From assembly GCA_023381535.1 (NCBI GenBank), contig JAMCSN010000369.1:1-5807 (forward strand): a stretch of DNA of 5,807 nucleotides, given 5' to 3'. The DNA comes from Bacteroidota bacterium. Its GTDB lineage: Bacteria; Bacteroidota; Ignavibacteria; Ignavibacteriales; Melioribacteraceae. Under the pieces are notes generated by a model that was not told the DNA's origin, searched no databases, and was given only the letters and a program-made list of their open reading frames with translations. This document shows positions 5,589 to 5,807 of this stretch, piece by piece. The position numbers and the translations under genes are program-made. The first letter of the stretch is position 1. Every line of letters starts with the position of its first letter.

Positions 5589-5807
5589 GCCGCTCCAAAT
5601 AAGAACTAGTGCTCAACACTGCAAACTTATCTTTTTGTTTTAGTTCGCCAAGTGATTCACAATTCAAGTAACTCATTGCACTTTTCAATCCGTCGCTAAT
5701 CGCGTTGATAACACTTTTAACCGCGCCTTTATAAGGCACCATCGTTTCTTCCCCTTCGATAAACTCACCTTTCATTTTTACACCGAACGATGCGGAACCG
5801 CGATATT
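5575..5807 (-). CDS. IMP dehydrogenase/GMP reductase family protein, C-terminal fragment
   Basis: The frame is open from the right edge to a TAA at 5577-5575 (minus strand) and encodes the last ~76 residues of a larger protein. Upstream of an internal Met the frame continues with YRGSASFGVKM, so the Met at 5775 is not the start. YRGSAS, then EGEETMVPYKGAVKSVI and ISDGLKSAMSYLNCESLGEL, match the end of the IMPDH/GMPR barrel, where the IMPDH equivalents are YRGMGS, VPYKGP and GGLRSGMGY. The stretch between YRGSAS and the VPYKG motif is short and lacks the Arg-Tyr pair of the IMPDH mobile flap, which leans towards a GMP reductase-type enzyme, but the catalytic Cys loop is outside the window. Either enzyme acts on guanine nucleotide interconversion (IMP to XMP, or GMP to IMP) in the cytoplasm. 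It converges on copA and has no evident role in copper handling. Confidence 0.85.
   Translation of the reverse strand, partial: YRGSASFGVKMKGEFIEGEETMVPYKGAVKSVINAISDGLKSAMSYLNCESLGELKQKDKFAVLSTSSYLERLPRK

Noticed and set aside
1..5807. Search by eye for CRISPR arrays, tRNA/rRNA genes, transposases or IS ends
   Set aside because: No spaced identical repeats, no cloverleaf-like or rRNA-like segments and no transposase motifs were seen; gene order and coding look intact and chromosomal.

Overview
The window looks like chromosome from a Bacteroidota/Chlorobiota-type bacterium, most likely Ignavibacteriota. This rests on three things: A+T-rich, lysine/asparagine-rich proteins; a regulator family (HMA domain fused to an AraC-type helix-turn-helix) that is typical of that superphylum; and a perfect Bacteroidota-style -7 element (TAnnTTTG) in front of the copper operon. 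Shine-Dalgarno sequences are nevertheless visible before several genes (GAGG, AAAGGA, GGAG), which fits Ignavibacteriota better than classic Bacteroidia. The phylum call is inference, not proof.

Layout. 1-991 (minus strand): an HU/IHF-type DNA-binding protein followed 21 bp downstream by a zinc-ribbon, single-TM, TPR protein that runs off the left edge. 992-1242: a divergent intergenic region with an extended -10 promoter for the rightward genes. 1243-3005 (plus strand): two paralogous, otherwise unrecognised single-pass membrane proteins, the second overlapping by 4 nt an HMA-AraC regulator. 3006-3119: a promoter region with a two-turn (21 bp) direct repeat just upstream of the -7 element. 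3120-5556: a CopZ-like HMA metallochaperone overlapping by 14 nt a complete P1B-1 Cu+ ATPase (CopA). 5557-5807: a convergent gene end, an IMP dehydrogenase/GMP reductase family C-terminus on the minus strand, with a shared hairpin whose loop holds its stop codon.

How it fits together. Three consecutive genes carry the same kind of CxxC metal-binding module in three roles: on a transcription factor (2403-3005), as a free chaperone (3120-3338) and at the N-terminus of the pump (3325-5556). The natural reading is a copper-efflux locus in which the regulator senses Cu+ through its HMA domain and activates the chaperone-pump operon from the direct repeat. The less ordinary part is the pair of paralogous membrane-anchored proteins translationally linked to the regulator. 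They share an N-terminal anchor and short conserved blocks separated by a disordered linker, and no known family was recognised for them.
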